NCBI GenBank assembly: GCA_052400665.1
Contig: JBQTGK010000014.1
Strand: one strand, 5' to 3'
DNA length: 64,000 bases
From: JBQTGK01 sp052400665
Lineage (GTDB): Bacteria > Bacteroidota > Bacteroidia > Bacteroidales > Marinifilaceae
Both the position numbers and the translations under genes were made by a program. Positions 1-9,471 of this stretch are shown here, piece after piece. Numbering within the stretch: the stretch's first letter is position 1; each line of letters begins with the position of its first letter. The notes under the pieces were generated by a model. The model was not told the DNA's origin and did not search any database. It saw nothing but the letters and a program-made list of their open reading frames with translations.

Positions 1-446
1 TCTTTAACATTAGCCAAAACTTTCTTGCTAACATCTTTCATGCTAACCAAAATTGAAGCAGTAATACCCGGATTGGTTAGTTCTTCTTTTTTATCGTAAG
101 CCCAAAAACCATCAGAAAGATAATCGTGCTCGGTGGTAGAGTGAGATTGAATTGAATTAAAACCACAGTGGTGATTTGTTAGAAATAATCCCTGATCAGA
201 GATAATTTCTCCGGTACAAAAGTGACGGAATGGTCTTCCTTCACTACCTAATCCAACAATTGCGTCTTTTAAACTAGAATTGTTGATATCGTAAATATCT
301 TCAGGGGATAATTTTAACCCCATTTCCTGCATTTCTGCAGCATTTTTCTTTAATAGAGATAAAAGCCACATTCCTTCGTCAGCTTTTACATTCGAAAAGC
401 TAAGCAAAAGGCTTAATCCCAATACTAATGATGCTAATTTTCTCAT
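1..446 (-). CDS. S46 family dipeptidyl-peptidase (DPP7/DPP11-like), N-terminal part
   Basis: This gene is cut by the window edge, so only about the first 148 residues are visible. I translated them by hand from an ATG at 446. They begin with a hydrophobic signal peptide (MRKLASLVLGLSLLLSFSNV), then DEGMWLLSLL and the segment TNHHCGFNSIQSHS. The HHCG motif carries the catalytic histidine of S46 serine peptidases, which remove dipeptides from peptide N-termini in the periplasm. They are typical of Bacteroidota that live on amino acids. The visible part does not show whether the specificity is DPP7-like or DPP11-like (Asp/Glu). The family assignment is firm and the subtype is open. Confidence 0.88.
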   Translation of the reverse strand, partial: MRKLASLVLGLSLLLSFSNVKADEGMWLLSLLKKNAAEMQEMGLKLSPEDIYDINNSSLKDAIVGLGSEGRPFRHFCTGEIISDQGLFLTNHHCGFNSIQSHSTTEHDYLSDGFWAYDKKEELTNPGITASILVSMKDVSKKVLANVK

Positions 447-702
447 TTGTGTAGTTTAATTTTTAATAAGTTCTCCATGCTTATCAATTCTTAAGTTTGG
501 AGCGTATTTATTATTTGTAAGTATTCTGTTGAAAAGCAAAGTTAATATTATTCTTTTTGAATTGCAGATGTATAAATGTTTATATTATTGTAATGATTTA
601 ATTATCAGTCAATATTCTTTTTGTTCTATTATAAATTTTAGATAAACACCATAATTTTCTCGTTTAAAATGTATTTATAATTAACTGTTAATGATGATTT
701 TG

Positions 703-1308
703 TTAAAACTTTAACTCCATTTGATCGGGAAGTAGACCAAAACTCTTGCGATGATAGGGTGTGATTCCGTGTTCGCGAATAGCCAGTCGATGTTTTTTTG
801 TTGGATACCCTTTGTTGTTATTCCAATCGAACTTGGGATATTTTTTGTGGATGGAAAGCATAAAATCATCACGATAGGTTTTGGCTAAAACAGATGCCGC
901 AGCAATGGATAAGAATTTTCCATCTCCTTTTATTATGCACGAATGATCAATTCCGTTGTAAGCATTAAATCTATTGCCATCGATAAGCAGATGTTCTGGT
1001 TTTATTTTTAGCTGATCAATAGCTCGGTGCATTGCTAAAAACGATGCATTTAAAATATTAATTTGATCAATTTCCTTATGATCAACTATTCCAACGGCCC
1101 ATGCTATTGCTTCTTTTTCAATTGTTTCACGAAGTAAATATCTTTTTTTCTCCGATAGTTTTTTTGAATCGTTTAGTATATCGTTGGAGAAATTATTCGG
1201 AAGAATTACTGCTGCTGCAAATACCGGACCTGCTAAACATCCTCTTCCTGCTTCGTCACATCCAGCTTCGATTCTACCTTTTTGTAAATATGGTGCTAAA
1301 TTACTCAT
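703..1308 (-). CDS. rnhB: Ribonuclease HII
   Basis: RNase HII cuts the RNA strand of RNA-DNA hybrids and removes single ribonucleotides misincorporated into DNA. The 201-residue length is normal for the family. The signature CDEAGRGCLAGPV places the metal-binding acidic residues at Asp18-Glu19. Further conserved blocks are NDSKKLSEKKR (about 46-56), LIDGN (about 108) and SIAAASVLAKTYRD (about 134-147). The ATG at 1308 gives a start close to the first conserved block. The gene stands alone on the minus strand, downstream of the CotH-like operon, and about 250 bp separate its stop from the S46 peptidase start. Confidence 0.96.
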   Translation of the reverse strand: MSNLAPYLQKGRIEAGCDEAGRGCLAGPVFAAAVILPNNFSNDILNDSKKLSEKKRYLLRETIEKEAIAWAVGIVDHKEIDQINILNASFLAMHRAIDQLKIKPEHLLIDGNRFNAYNGIDHSCIIKGDGKFLSIAAASVLAKTYRDDFMLSIHKKYPKFDWNNNKGYPTKKHRLAIREHGITPYHRKSFGLLPDQMELKF

Positions 1309-1391
1309 AACATAAAAAATTTAGGCAAATATAACAGATTTGAAAGGTAGAGGGACAAATTATTTTGTGAAATATGACGCTTTAATTTATT

Positions 1392-2468
1392 TTATTTCTT
1401 GTATTTTATTGTTCTCGATTGGTCGATAAACTCAGCTTTAATTTTCTTAGGATTATCAATAATTTCATAGAATTTATCGAAGTAATTCAGGACTCTTTCT
1501 TTCTCCTTGTCACTTAAATATTCGCACTCGATATATAGATTGTAAAGAGACTCCTTTTTCATACGAAATTCGCGAAAAATATATTCAAAATCTTTTGCAG
1601 TTCTTTTGTAACCGCGGTACAACCTATCGTGAATCGATTTGATATTTAATTTTTTATTGGGAATAGCATAGGGAGCATTAACAAGGCTTGCCCAATCGAA
1701 ATCGTAGGGTACCGGAACGGGTCGCGAATTAGGCGTTTTTGCAATTAGTTTTATATTGTGAAGAGTAGGAACACCCCAATCGGTATTTCCAACCATATAT
1801 TGAAAAATTGCAAGCTTAGTTACTTTTCCTATAAGAGTGTGGTTTTGGTGAATTTTTTTATCGTAACGGGCAATTTTACCATTACGTTCAGCCATTTTTT
1901 CAAAATCTTCAATAAAAAAAGCATATTTTGAGAGTGAAGCCATTTGATTTTTACTGTCTTTGTATGTGATTTTAGCCAAACGTACATTAAAACTTTCTGG
2001 GGTAAATAGATTGTATGCTTTATAAATTAGATATTCCTGAATTAGCATTTGTTCGTACCGGCGGTTTCGATTTTGACAATGGGTTACTATTTTTAGCTTT
2101 TTCTGATCATGAAAAAGAGAGTAACTAGCCTGAGATTTATTAAATTTAATTTTCATGGGTGGAAAAGGACAGATTGATCTGTCTTTTCGAAAATTTCCTC
2201 GTGTTTTCATACATACAGACATAGAAACAATTGAATCGCCCAGATGATATGATAATCGTGCTTTGTGATATTTACTTTTATTTCCAGTATCTTTTATTAA
2301 GGTTTTAAGATCTGTAGTTATGGAAAGTTCAATTAAAGTATCCGATTCGAATAAATTAGGAATACGAAAAATAGTATCATTTTCGCTGTAGACTTTCTCG
2401 CAAGGGAATGCACTAAAAGCAGAGAGTAAAATGAATGTAAAAGAGAAAATTATGGTTTTTATTATCAT
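1392..2468 (-). CDS. CotH-kinase-like secreted protein (tentative)
   Basis: I do not recognise this 358-residue protein with certainty. It starts with a signal peptide (MIIKTIIFSFTFILLSAFSA). The middle contains a TRGNFRKD-like segment. It also has VGNTDWGVPTLHNIKLI (about 228-244) followed by PVPYDFDWASLVNAPYA. The spacing of an N-x-x-DW element and a later DFD element resembles the atypical kinase fold of CotH proteins. CotH genes in many bacteria lie beside DUF4956 membrane proteins, and the next gene upstream here is a DUF4956 protein 35 bp away, which supports the idea. It is probably the last gene of a three-gene operon. Kinase activity is inference. Confidence 0.45.
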   Translation of the reverse strand: MIIKTIIFSFTFILLSAFSAFPCEKVYSENDTIFRIPNLFESDTLIELSITTDLKTLIKDTGNKSKYHKARLSYHLGDSIVSMSVCMKTRGNFRKDRSICPFPPMKIKFNKSQASYSLFHDQKKLKIVTHCQNRNRRYEQMLIQEYLIYKAYNLFTPESFNVRLAKITYKDSKNQMASLSKYAFFIEDFEKMAERNGKIARYDKKIHQNHTLIGKVTKLAIFQYMVGNTDWGVPTLHNIKLIAKTPNSRPVPVPYDFDWASLVNAPYAIPNKKLNIKSIHDRLYRGYKRTAKDFEYIFREFRMKKESLYNLYIECEYLSDKEKERVLNYFDKFYEIIDNPKKIKAEFIDQSRTIKYKK

Positions 2469-2503
2469 TATAAGGTCAATTACATATTAATATAAGAAGA
2501 AAA

Positions 2504-3184
2504 CTATTCTATACCTTTATCGCTCAATTCTGCATCGGTAAGTATTTTAATATCAGGATTTTCTTTGTAAAATATTGTTAGTCGGATATTGTTTTTTGCT
2601 AAATCTATTTGCCCAATTTTAAAACGATTTACCTCCATTCCGGTTCGTGCTTTAACATCTTCAACAAGTAAACGGTGCTTGTCGGGATGAATAAGATCCA
2701 TTCTATCATAAATAATAGTTCTTCTGGCCAAGTGTCGCTTCATCCAAACTCTTTCCATAATCCAGGTTGTAATCATAAATGCTGAGTTGGTAAGTAAAAC
2801 TTCACCCAGACTTACGTCGTTGCGAGCAAGTGCATTAATTACCGAAATAGTAATTACTAAAAATAAATAAGTCATTTCACGAATTGGAATGGTATCGGTC
2901 CGGTAGCGAATAATACCAAAAATTGCAAAAAGTCCAAGAGCAAATCCTAACTGTAAATCAATGCTACCCAAAAGAAAGCAAAGGAAGAAAACAGTAGTGC
3001 TTATCATGATATATGTAAACACATAAGTTTTTTTACCTGTGGCTTTAAAATAAACGTAATTAATCACAAATACGGTTACAAGTAGGTTTAATCCAAACCG
3101 TAGCACCAACTCAAGTATATTATTAGCATTCATAATTGTTGTTGATATTTCGGAGGTATTTATCAGATTAGTAAGTAGTTCCAT
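2504..3184 (-). CDS. DUF4956 domain-containing membrane protein
   Basis: This 226-residue protein has about four membrane segments in its first 135 residues (for example LRFGLNLLVTVFVINYVYF and the stretches around LCFLLGSIDLQLGFALGLFAIFG and YLFLVITISVINALA). The segment FGIIRYRTDTIPIREMTYLF and a soluble C-terminal half of about 90 residues are the hallmark layout of DUF4956. The family is often encoded with VTC-type polyphosphate polymerases and CotH-like proteins. Its biochemical role is unknown. It lies 14 bp after the metallophosphoesterase gene and 35 bp before the CotH-like gene, so the three are probably cotranscribed. No VTC-domain gene is present in this operon. Confidence 0.8.
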   Translation of the reverse strand: MELLTNLINTSEISTTIMNANNILELVLRFGLNLLVTVFVINYVYFKATGKKTYVFTYIMISTTVFFLCFLLGSIDLQLGFALGLFAIFGIIRYRTDTIPIREMTYLFLVITISVINALARNDVSLGEVLLTNSAFMITTWIMERVWMKRHLARRTIIYDRMDLIHPDKHRLLVEDVKARTGMEVNRFKIGQIDLAKNNIRLTIFYKENPDIKILTDAELSDKGIE

Positions 3185-3198
3185 TCTTTTTTTCAGTT

Positions 3199-4347
3199 TT
3201 AACGTAATCGTTCCTTTTCTTTATGTGCAAATATCCGATAATATTTTTGATTCTCAATTAATAAGGCCTGATCGATATAATTCGGATCACCTATGGGTAC
3301 ATCCATTGCAATAAGTTTAAACGAATAAAATGGGTAAACTCTAGCAACAGGAGTGTGGCCAAAAATAATAACAATAGAATCGTAAAACTCCAGAGTTTTT
3401 ATTACATCGGCTAAGGAAATACGGTCGTAACTTGGGGTTCTCGATAAATATCCCCTATACCATATCGGACTATATGAATATAAAAATAAATCGACTAAAC
3501 TGGTATCTTTAAGTTGGGTATAATTGTTTAAATGATATCTCATTTTCATATTAACCATGTCAATTTTTAATTTTTTTTCTAAAAATTGGGGTGAAATACC
3601 AGCATGAACAAATAATTGATCGCCTATACGAATTAATGTGTTTTTTGATCTTAACCAATTGCCAAGTACCGAGTGTCTGTTAAAGAAATTAGAATAATGA
3701 GAATGCAAATAATTTGCTGCATGTTTGTATTTGTCAGCTACATATCTGTCATCAAACAAAAGTGCCATCATTTCATGATTTCCTATTATATAATGAACAT
3801 TGCCACCAGCTTTTTTTGCCTGAATTTCTAACTGAAAAATAAGCCATAAACATTCTGTTACCTGATCGCCTCTATCAAAAACATCTCCTGTAAAAACAAG
3901 GTTTCCATCTCCATAAATCCAGCGATTGTTTTTGTCAATAACATCGTTGTTTCTTAATATTTCGATAAGAGATTTAAATTGACCATGTATATCGCCCAGT
4001 ACAATAATTTTATTTGCAGGATTATTAATACCTGTTTGCGGCCTTATTTTTTTAGGGATTATGTAAGTTAAAGTATCTTCTTCTACAAACCCTTTAAAAA
4101 CTAAGGTGTCGTTTTTGTATCGAAACGATTTTGAGATTTTTTGGGTTGTATTGTTTAAACTATCATGTTTTATATAAAAAATAGTAGCCCTACTGTTTGA
4201 TATTTGTCTGATGTGAGGTCCCTCAACATAAGAAGAAACAGTTAATGTATCTTGTTTTGCGTTTAAATTCTGAGCATGGGTTTGACTGTTTACAATGGGT
4301 AAACACATAAAACATGTAAGAAATAGATAAACAAAATTAAGATTCAT
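3199..4347 (-). CDS. Secreted calcineurin-like metallophosphoesterase (Ser/Thr phosphatase fold)
   Basis: This 382-residue protein has an N-terminal signal peptide (MNLNFVYLFLTCFMCLPIVNS) and all the metal-binding blocks of the calcineurin-like phosphoesterase fold. These are GDIHGQ (about 118), GDVFDRGDQ (about 153), GNHEMM (about 187), VHAGISP (about 249) and FGHTPV (about 330). The arrangement resembles Shewanella-type PPP phosphatases, which suggests a phosphoprotein or other phosphomonoester substrate in the periplasm. It is the first gene of the operon with the DUF4956 and CotH-like genes. A kinase-like and a phosphatase-like protein in one operon is suggestive, but the substrate is unknown. 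Confidence 0.88.
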   Translation of the reverse strand: MNLNFVYLFLTCFMCLPIVNSQTHAQNLNAKQDTLTVSSYVEGPHIRQISNSRATIFYIKHDSLNNTTQKISKSFRYKNDTLVFKGFVEEDTLTYIIPKKIRPQTGINNPANKIIVLGDIHGQFKSLIEILRNNDVIDKNNRWIYGDGNLVFTGDVFDRGDQVTECLWLIFQLEIQAKKAGGNVHYIIGNHEMMALLFDDRYVADKYKHAANYLHSHYSNFFNRHSVLGNWLRSKNTLIRIGDQLFVHAGISPQFLEKKLKIDMVNMKMRYHLNNYTQLKDTSLVDLFLYSYSPIWYRGYLSRTPSYDRISLADVIKTLEFYDSIVIIFGHTPVARVYPFYSFKLIAMDVPIGDPNYIDQALLIENQKYYRIFAHKEKERLR

Positions 4348-4474
4348 TAATTAGCCTGTTTTTATTTAGAGTAGTTAAAGATAGAATTATTTTTATCTCA
4401 TTATAGCATAAAATTACGGAGGAATGAAAATACATGACTAAGAACACTTATTTTTGTTTCCAAATAAATAAAAG

Positions 4475-4924
4475 ATGTATACAAAAGAAGAAAAAAGAGA
4501 AATTCGAATTCAATTTTGGGATGGGTTTAAAAGATATTCAAAAAAAAGAGGTCGAAAAATGACTTCCTGGGTGTTAAAAGGAACGCAGATAAAAGAAGCT
4601 CAATTAAAGTTCGATTTGGGTGAAAATGGTGCTTTTGTTATGCTTCAAATTGATAGTAAATTCGAATCTAAACGTAATTTAGTTTTTAAAAGCTTTGAGA
4701 AATATAAGCCTGTAATAATGGAAACCTGTGGAGATAATTTAATTTGGGAACAAGATTATCATATCAAAGGTTTTAAGGATGTTAGTCTTATTTATTTTCA
4801 TTTGAAAGAGGCATCGGTTTTTAATAAAGAGGAATGGGAAAAATATTATGAGTTTCTATTTGAAGGAATGACAAAATTAGAGGCTGCATTTTTAGATGTA
4901 AAAGAAGTTGTGCAAAGTATTTAG
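4475..4924 (+). CDS. DUF4268 domain-containing protein
   Basis: This is a 149-residue soluble protein with no signal peptide. It opens with MYTKEEKREIRIQFWDGFK and continues with RGRKMTSWVLKGTQIKEAQLKFD and ICFHL-like beta segments typical of small DUF4268 proteins of Bacteroidota. The function is unknown. In larger proteins the domain is found next to nuclease-like regions. The gene is transcribed divergently from the metallophosphoesterase operon across a 127-bp gap. A TATTTTTG box at 4449-4456 could be its -7 element, but I see no matching TTTG at -33. Confidence 0.75.
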   Translation: MYTKEEKREIRIQFWDGFKRYSKKRGRKMTSWVLKGTQIKEAQLKFDLGENGAFVMLQIDSKFESKRNLVFKSFEKYKPVIMETCGDNLIWEQDYHIKGFKDVSLIYFHLKEASVFNKEEWEKYYEFLFEGMTKLEAAFLDVKEVVQSI

Positions 4925-5020
4925 AAAAAAATAAAAACAGGTAGGGTGTTGATTTTCAAATATTAGAATATCTACACCAAGTAAGTGGCAAGTATTTTAT
5001 TAAAAATTTATGGCGAAAGT

Positions 5021-5051
5021 TTTGTTTTCGAATAAAAGGCTTTTACCTTTG
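5021..5051 (+). promoter_or_regulatory. Bacteroidota-type promoter of the initiator tRNA cluster
   Basis: TTTG at 5021-5024, a 19-bp spacer and TACCTTTG at 5044-5051 match the primary sigma factor consensus of Bacteroidota (TTTG-N19-21-TAnnTTTG) exactly. Transcription would start near 5058, about 30 bp before the first tRNA. Confidence 0.85.
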
Positions 5052-5088
5052 CAACCGCAAAAAGAAAGATATAAGTCTTAAGATATAT

Positions 5089-5161
<73 letters not shown>

Positions 5162-5243
5162 CTAAGAATTAAGCTTTAATTTATTAGAGTTTATTATTTT
5201 GCCAAAGGGCAATTTGTTAAGACATTTTATTATAAAGATATAT

Positions 5244-5316
<73 letters not shown>

Positions 5317-5396
5317 CTAAGAATTAAACTTTATTTAGTAGGGTTTATTTATTGTCAGGTGGCAATTTGTTAAGACATATCATTATAAAAATATAT

Positions 5397-5469
<73 letters not shown>

Positions 5470-5477
5470 CTATCGAT

Positions 5478-5509
5478 AAAGGCTTTGGTTTATTCCAAAG
5501 CCTTTTTTT
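5478..5509 (+). terminator. Rho-independent terminator after the tRNA cluster
   Basis: GGCTTTGG at 5481-5488 pairs with CCAAAGCC at 5495-5502 around a 6-nt loop. The stem is followed by seven T residues (5503-5509). Confidence 0.92.
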
Positions 5510-5584
5510 ATTCCCCTATTTAAAAGCCTCCTTAATTAAGCTATTTCTGTTACCTTTGCGTAAATATTTTTAGATTCTTTCACT

Positions 5585-6457
5585 ATGAGTCAATTAAAAG
5601 AAAAAACGCCCTTATTAGAAAAATTAAAGAATAAATACCGCTTAACCATTTCCAACGAAGCAACTTTCGATGAGGTTTTATCTATTCGTTTGTCTCGTTT
5701 AAATGTGTTTACAGTTACGGGTATATTTTCTATTCTGTTAATAGCTTTGGTGACTTTGCTAATTTCATTTACTCCATTAAAAGAATATATTCCGGGTTAT
5801 CCCGATGGAGAAATGAGAAGGAATATAGAGCAAAATTCTGTTTTAGTCGACTCTTTAATTATAGAGCTTAATAAAAGAGATCAGTTTTTTCAGGGAATAA
5901 GAAATGTAGTTTCAGGTAATGATTTTGATAATGTTTCTCAAAATGCCAATGATACCATTGTTGATCCAAAATATAAAAATCTGGCATTTACAAAATCAGC
6001 ATCCGACTCCTTGTTCAGAAAAGAGCATGAAGAGGATGAAAAATATAATTTAACATTAGAAGATGCGCCTAAGTCAAAAGGTTTGTCGAACATACATTTT
6101 TTTGCTCCTATAAAAGGAATGGTGTCAAATCATTTCGATAGTAAGTCGGAGCATTATGGGACTGATATTGTCGGTGGTGTAAACGAGAGAATTTCCTCCA
6201 TTCTGGAGGGAACAGTTATTTTTTCGGAGTGGACTTTAAATACTGGATATGTTATTCAAATACAACATGCAAATGATTTATTATCGGTTTATAAACACAA
6301 TTCAGAGTTGTTGAAAAAGGCAGGTGAACGTGTTAAAGCCGGCGAAGCTATTGCTTTACTGGGAAATTCAGGAGAGTTTACTTCTGGTCCGCATTTACAT
6401 TTTGAATTGTGGCACAATGGCAGGCCTTTAAATCCTGAAGATTATATCAAATTTTAA
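5585..6457 (+). CDS. M23 family peptidase (murein endopeptidase-like)
   Basis: This is a 290-residue inner-membrane-anchored protein. It has a cytoplasmic N-terminus of about 40 residues and one membrane segment (VTGIFSILLIALVTLLISF, about 44-62). The periplasmic part ends in a LytM/M23 domain. HYGTDIVG (about 191) and GPHLHFELW (about 268) supply the zinc ligands of an active enzyme, which would cut peptidoglycan cross-links or act in cell shaping and division. The ATG at 5585 is the first in frame. The gene is 20 bp upstream of dxr and follows the tRNA terminator, so it may head the dxr-rseP-tatA run. Confidence 0.9.
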   Translation: MSQLKEKTPLLEKLKNKYRLTISNEATFDEVLSIRLSRLNVFTVTGIFSILLIALVTLLISFTPLKEYIPGYPDGEMRRNIEQNSVLVDSLIIELNKRDQFFQGIRNVVSGNDFDNVSQNANDTIVDPKYKNLAFTKSASDSLFRKEHEEDEKYNLTLEDAPKSKGLSNIHFFAPIKGMVSNHFDSKSEHYGTDIVGGVNERISSILEGTVIFSEWTLNTGYVIQIQHANDLLSVYKHNSELLKKAGERVKAGEAIALLGNSGEFTSGPHLHFELWHNGRPLNPEDYIKF

Positions 6458-6477
6458 AATTAAAACTCTAGACATTA

Positions 6478-7626
6478 ATGAGTAAACATATTGCTATTCT
6501 GGGATCGACAGGTTCCATTGGAACTCAAACATTAGAAGTGGTTGATGCGAATCCGGAAGAATTTACAGTAGATGTTTTAACTGCGAATAATAATGTAGAA
6601 TTATTAATTGAACAGGCTAAGAAATTTAAACCAGATGTAGTGGTGGTAGCCTGCGAGGATAAATATTCCCAATTATCAGAAGCTTTAAAAGATGAACCAA
6701 TAAAGGTTTATGCAGGTAAGGATGCCATTGCACAGGTAGTGCAAATGGGAGCAATTGATGTGGTGGTAACTGCCATGGTTGGATATTCGGGTTTGCTGCC
6801 AACAATAAATGCAATTAAAGCCAGAAAAAACATTGCTTTAGCAAATAAAGAGACTCTGGTGGTTGCAGGAGAAATTATTCAAAAGTTGGCATTGAAATAT
6901 GGTGTAAGTATTTATCCTGTAGATTCGGAACATTCTGCAATTTTTCAGTGTTTAATGGGAGAATTTGATAATCCTATCGAGAAAATTTACCTCACCGCCT
7001 CTGGAGGACCATTTAGAGGTAAGGATAAAAAGTTTTTAGAATCGGTAACATCGAAACAGGCACTTAAGCATCCCAATTGGGATATGGGAGCAAAAATTAC
7101 CATCGATTCTGCAAGTATGATGAATAAAGGTTTTGAGGCAATTGAAGCAAAGTGGTTATTCGATTTACGTGCCGATCAAATTGATGTTGTCGTACATCAT
7201 CAATCTATTGTTCATTCTTTGGTTCAGTTTCAGGATGGGTCGATGAAAGCACAAATGGGCTTACCCGATATGAAATTACCAATTCAGTTTGCTTTAACTT
7301 TTCCTAAAAGATTAAAAACTGATTTTCCTCGTTTTAATTTTATGGATTATCCGGAGCTAAGCTTTTCTGCTGCCGATTCAGATAATTTCAGAAATCTGGC
7401 TCTTGCCTACGAAGCAATGAATAAAGGTGGAAACTTACCATGTATTATTAATGCAGCCAACGAAGTTGTTGTGGATGCATTCTTAAAAGACAGAGTAGGA
7501 TTTTTGCAGATGAGCGATATTATTGAAAATTGTATGCACAAAGCTAATTTTATTAAAAATCCAACTTACGATGATTATGTGCTAACGGATACCGAAGCTC
7601 GGAAATTAGCTCAATCTATGTTATAA
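6478..7626 (+). CDS. dxr: 1-deoxy-D-xylulose 5-phosphate reductoisomerase
   Basis: The enzyme converts DXP to 2-C-methyl-D-erythritol 4-phosphate with NADPH, the first committed step of the MEP isoprenoid pathway in the cytoplasm. The 382-residue length is normal. The NADPH site GSTGSIGTQTLEVV is at residues 8-21. Later blocks are ANKETLVVAG (about 121), PVDSEHSAIFQCL (about 146), TASGGPFRG (about 173), MMNKGFEAIEA (about 213) and HHQSIVHSLV (about 239). All catalytic blocks are present. The order dxr then rseP is shared by many bacteria. Confidence 0.97.
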   Translation: MSKHIAILGSTGSIGTQTLEVVDANPEEFTVDVLTANNNVELLIEQAKKFKPDVVVVACEDKYSQLSEALKDEPIKVYAGKDAIAQVVQMGAIDVVVTAMVGYSGLLPTINAIKARKNIALANKETLVVAGEIIQKLALKYGVSIYPVDSEHSAIFQCLMGEFDNPIEKIYLTASGGPFRGKDKKFLESVTSKQALKHPNWDMGAKITIDSASMMNKGFEAIEAKWLFDLRADQIDVVVHHQSIVHSLVQFQDGSMKAQMGLPDMKLPIQFALTFPKRLKTDFPRFNFMDYPELSFSAADSDNFRNLALAYEAMNKGGNLPCIINAANEVVVDAFLKDRVGFLQMSDIIENCMHKANFIKNPTYDDYVLTDTEARKLAQSML

Positions 7627-7704
7627 AAAATAGTTATCTTAGGCAGCTTTGAAATCTTCTGGATTTTAGAATAGATTCGGATAAAATAATTTAATCAAAT
7701 TTGA

Positions 7705-9060
7705 ATGGAAGTATTAGTTAAAATAGGACAATTTTTATTGAGTTTGTCTATTCTGGTGGTCCTACATGAGTTAGGTCATTTTACATTTGCCAAACTTTTT
7801 AAAACCAGAGTTGAGAAATTTTATATGTTCTTTAATCCGGGATTTTCGCTTTTTAAGTTTAAAAAAGGCGAAACAGAATATGGAATTGGTTGGATTCCAT
7901 TGGGAGGATATGTGAAAATATCAGGTATGATTGACGAATCGATGGATAAGGAACAAATGGCATTGCCTCCTAAACCATACGAATTTAGAGCAAAACCAGC
8001 TTGGCAGCGTTTGTTAATTATGATTGGTGGAGTTTTGGTTAATTTTATATTGGCATTTGTAATTTATATTGCCGTATTGTTTGCTTGGGGCGAACAATAT
8101 TTACCAGCCCAAAATGCAAAGTATGGTGTAGTTTGCGATTCTCTCTCTAAAAGTATTGGTTTGCAGGATGGCGATATTATTGTCGCTTTAGACAATAAGA
8201 AGCTTGATAAATTTAATCAGATTGTACCAAATATAATTCTTGATCGTCCATCTACCATGCAAGTGATTCGTAATGGTAGCCAAACAAATATTCAAATACC
8301 TTCCTCCTTTGTGCCAGCTTTACTGGAGCGAAGCAGTAAGAAGTTTTCGGTAGATCCATCCATACAATTGCGAAGACCATTTCATCCATATAAAATAGCT
8401 AAGGTGGAGAAAGAGTCGCCAGCAAAAGTGGTAGGGTTGCAAAAAAACGACGAGATTACTAAAATAGATGATGTAGATTTTGAATTCTTTAATGAGTTTC
8501 AGGATTACATGAAAACAAAGGCCGGTAAAGAAGTTAATGTATCCGTTCTAAGAGATGGTAAAGAATTATCCTTAAAAATGATTCTTACTAAAGAAGGATA
8601 TATGGGGGTTAGAGGTGGATCTGATATTAATCACTTCAAATACGAAACCGTTAAATATAGTTTTGCCCAGGCTATTCCTGCTGGTATTAATAAAGGAATT
8701 AGTAAATTAACCGATTATCTTAAGCAGTTTGGTCTTATTTTCGATAAAGAGGTAAAAGGATATAAATCAATTGGAGGATTTGGAACCATTGGTAGTATTT
8801 TCCCTCCAGTATGGGATTGGCATGCTTTCTGGAATCTTACAGCCTTTTTGTCTATTATTTTGGCAATAATGAATATTTTACCCATTCCAGCTTTGGATGG
8901 TGGCCATGTATTGTTTCTGTTTTATGAAATTATTACCGGAAGAAAACCTGGAGATAAATTTATGGAATATGCTCAGGTTACAGGAATGGTACTCTTATTT
9001 GGATTATTGATTTTTGCGAATGCAAATGATGTAGTAAAATGGATATCTGGCTGGAAATAA
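7705..9060 (+). CDS. rseP: Site-2 metalloprotease RseP (M50)
   Basis: This intramembrane zinc protease cuts membrane-bound anti-sigma factors and signal peptide remnants. It has 451 residues. The first membrane helix carries HELGH, with His21, Glu22 and His25. Two PDZ-like regions follow in the periplasmic part (about 130-200 and 225-300). The last metal ligand lies in MNILPIPALDGGH (about 391-403), followed by the FLFYEIITGRKP segment typical of RseP. It lies 78 bp after dxr. In this window a plausible substrate is the membrane-anchored partner of the ECF sigma factor near 25.5 kb, but that link is inference only. Confidence 0.95.
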   Translation: MEVLVKIGQFLLSLSILVVLHELGHFTFAKLFKTRVEKFYMFFNPGFSLFKFKKGETEYGIGWIPLGGYVKISGMIDESMDKEQMALPPKPYEFRAKPAWQRLLIMIGGVLVNFILAFVIYIAVLFAWGEQYLPAQNAKYGVVCDSLSKSIGLQDGDIIVALDNKKLDKFNQIVPNIILDRPSTMQVIRNGSQTNIQIPSSFVPALLERSSKKFSVDPSIQLRRPFHPYKIAKVEKESPAKVVGLQKNDEITKIDDVDFEFFNEFQDYMKTKAGKEVNVSVLRDGKELSLKMILTKEGYMGVRGGSDINHFKYETVKYSFAQAIPAGINKGISKLTDYLKQFGLIFDKEVKGYKSIGGFGTIGSIFPPVWDWHAFWNLTAFLSIILAIMNILPIPALDGGHVLFLFYEIITGRKPGDKFMEYAQVTGMVLLFGLLIFANANDVVKWISGWK

Positions 9061-9109
9061 ATAATTAAAAAATATTAACTTAGCGATATAATAAATAAAA
9101 CTAAAAAGT

Positions 9110-9304
9110 ATGTACCTTTTTGTATTAGCAGGGATTCCTGGTGTTTGGCAAGTTGTTATAATTATTTTTGCAATCATCTTGTTATTTGGTGGTAAAAAAA
9201 TTCCGGAACTAATGAAAGGATTGGGGCAGGGAATGAAAGAGTTTAAGAAAGCTACTGGAGACGATGAGGATGAAAAAAAAGAAAATGACTCCATAGGAAA
9301 ATAG
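9110..9304 (+). CDS. tatA: Sec-independent translocase subunit TatA/TatE
   Basis: This 64-residue protein has the TatA layout: a short N-terminal membrane helix (GVWQVVIIIFAIILLFGG), a hinge, an amphipathic helix (KKIPELMKGLGQGMKEFKKA) and a charged tail. TatA forms the pore used to export folded proteins with twin-arginine signals. The FGGKKIPELMKGLG block is diagnostic. A strong terminator follows directly. Confidence 0.95.
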   Translation: MYLFVLAGIPGVWQVVIIIFAIILLFGGKKIPELMKGLGQGMKEFKKATGDDEDEKKENDSIGK

Positions 9305-9309
9305 ATAGA

Positions 9310-9335
9310 AGCAGGTATCATTACCTGCTTTTTTT
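9310..9335 (+). terminator. Rho-independent terminator after tatA
   Basis: AGCAGGTA (9310-9317) pairs with TACCTGCT (9322-9329) around a 4-nt loop and is followed by six T residues. Confidence 0.92.
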
Positions 9336-9471
9336 AATGCTTGAAATAGATAAATGAGTCCTACAACTAAAAAATTAGTTTAAAAAATTAAGATTCATTT
9401 GGATGCTACATGTAATTTAATTATTTTCAATTCGAATTTCGATTAGTCGAAACATTTAACCACTCAATTGC

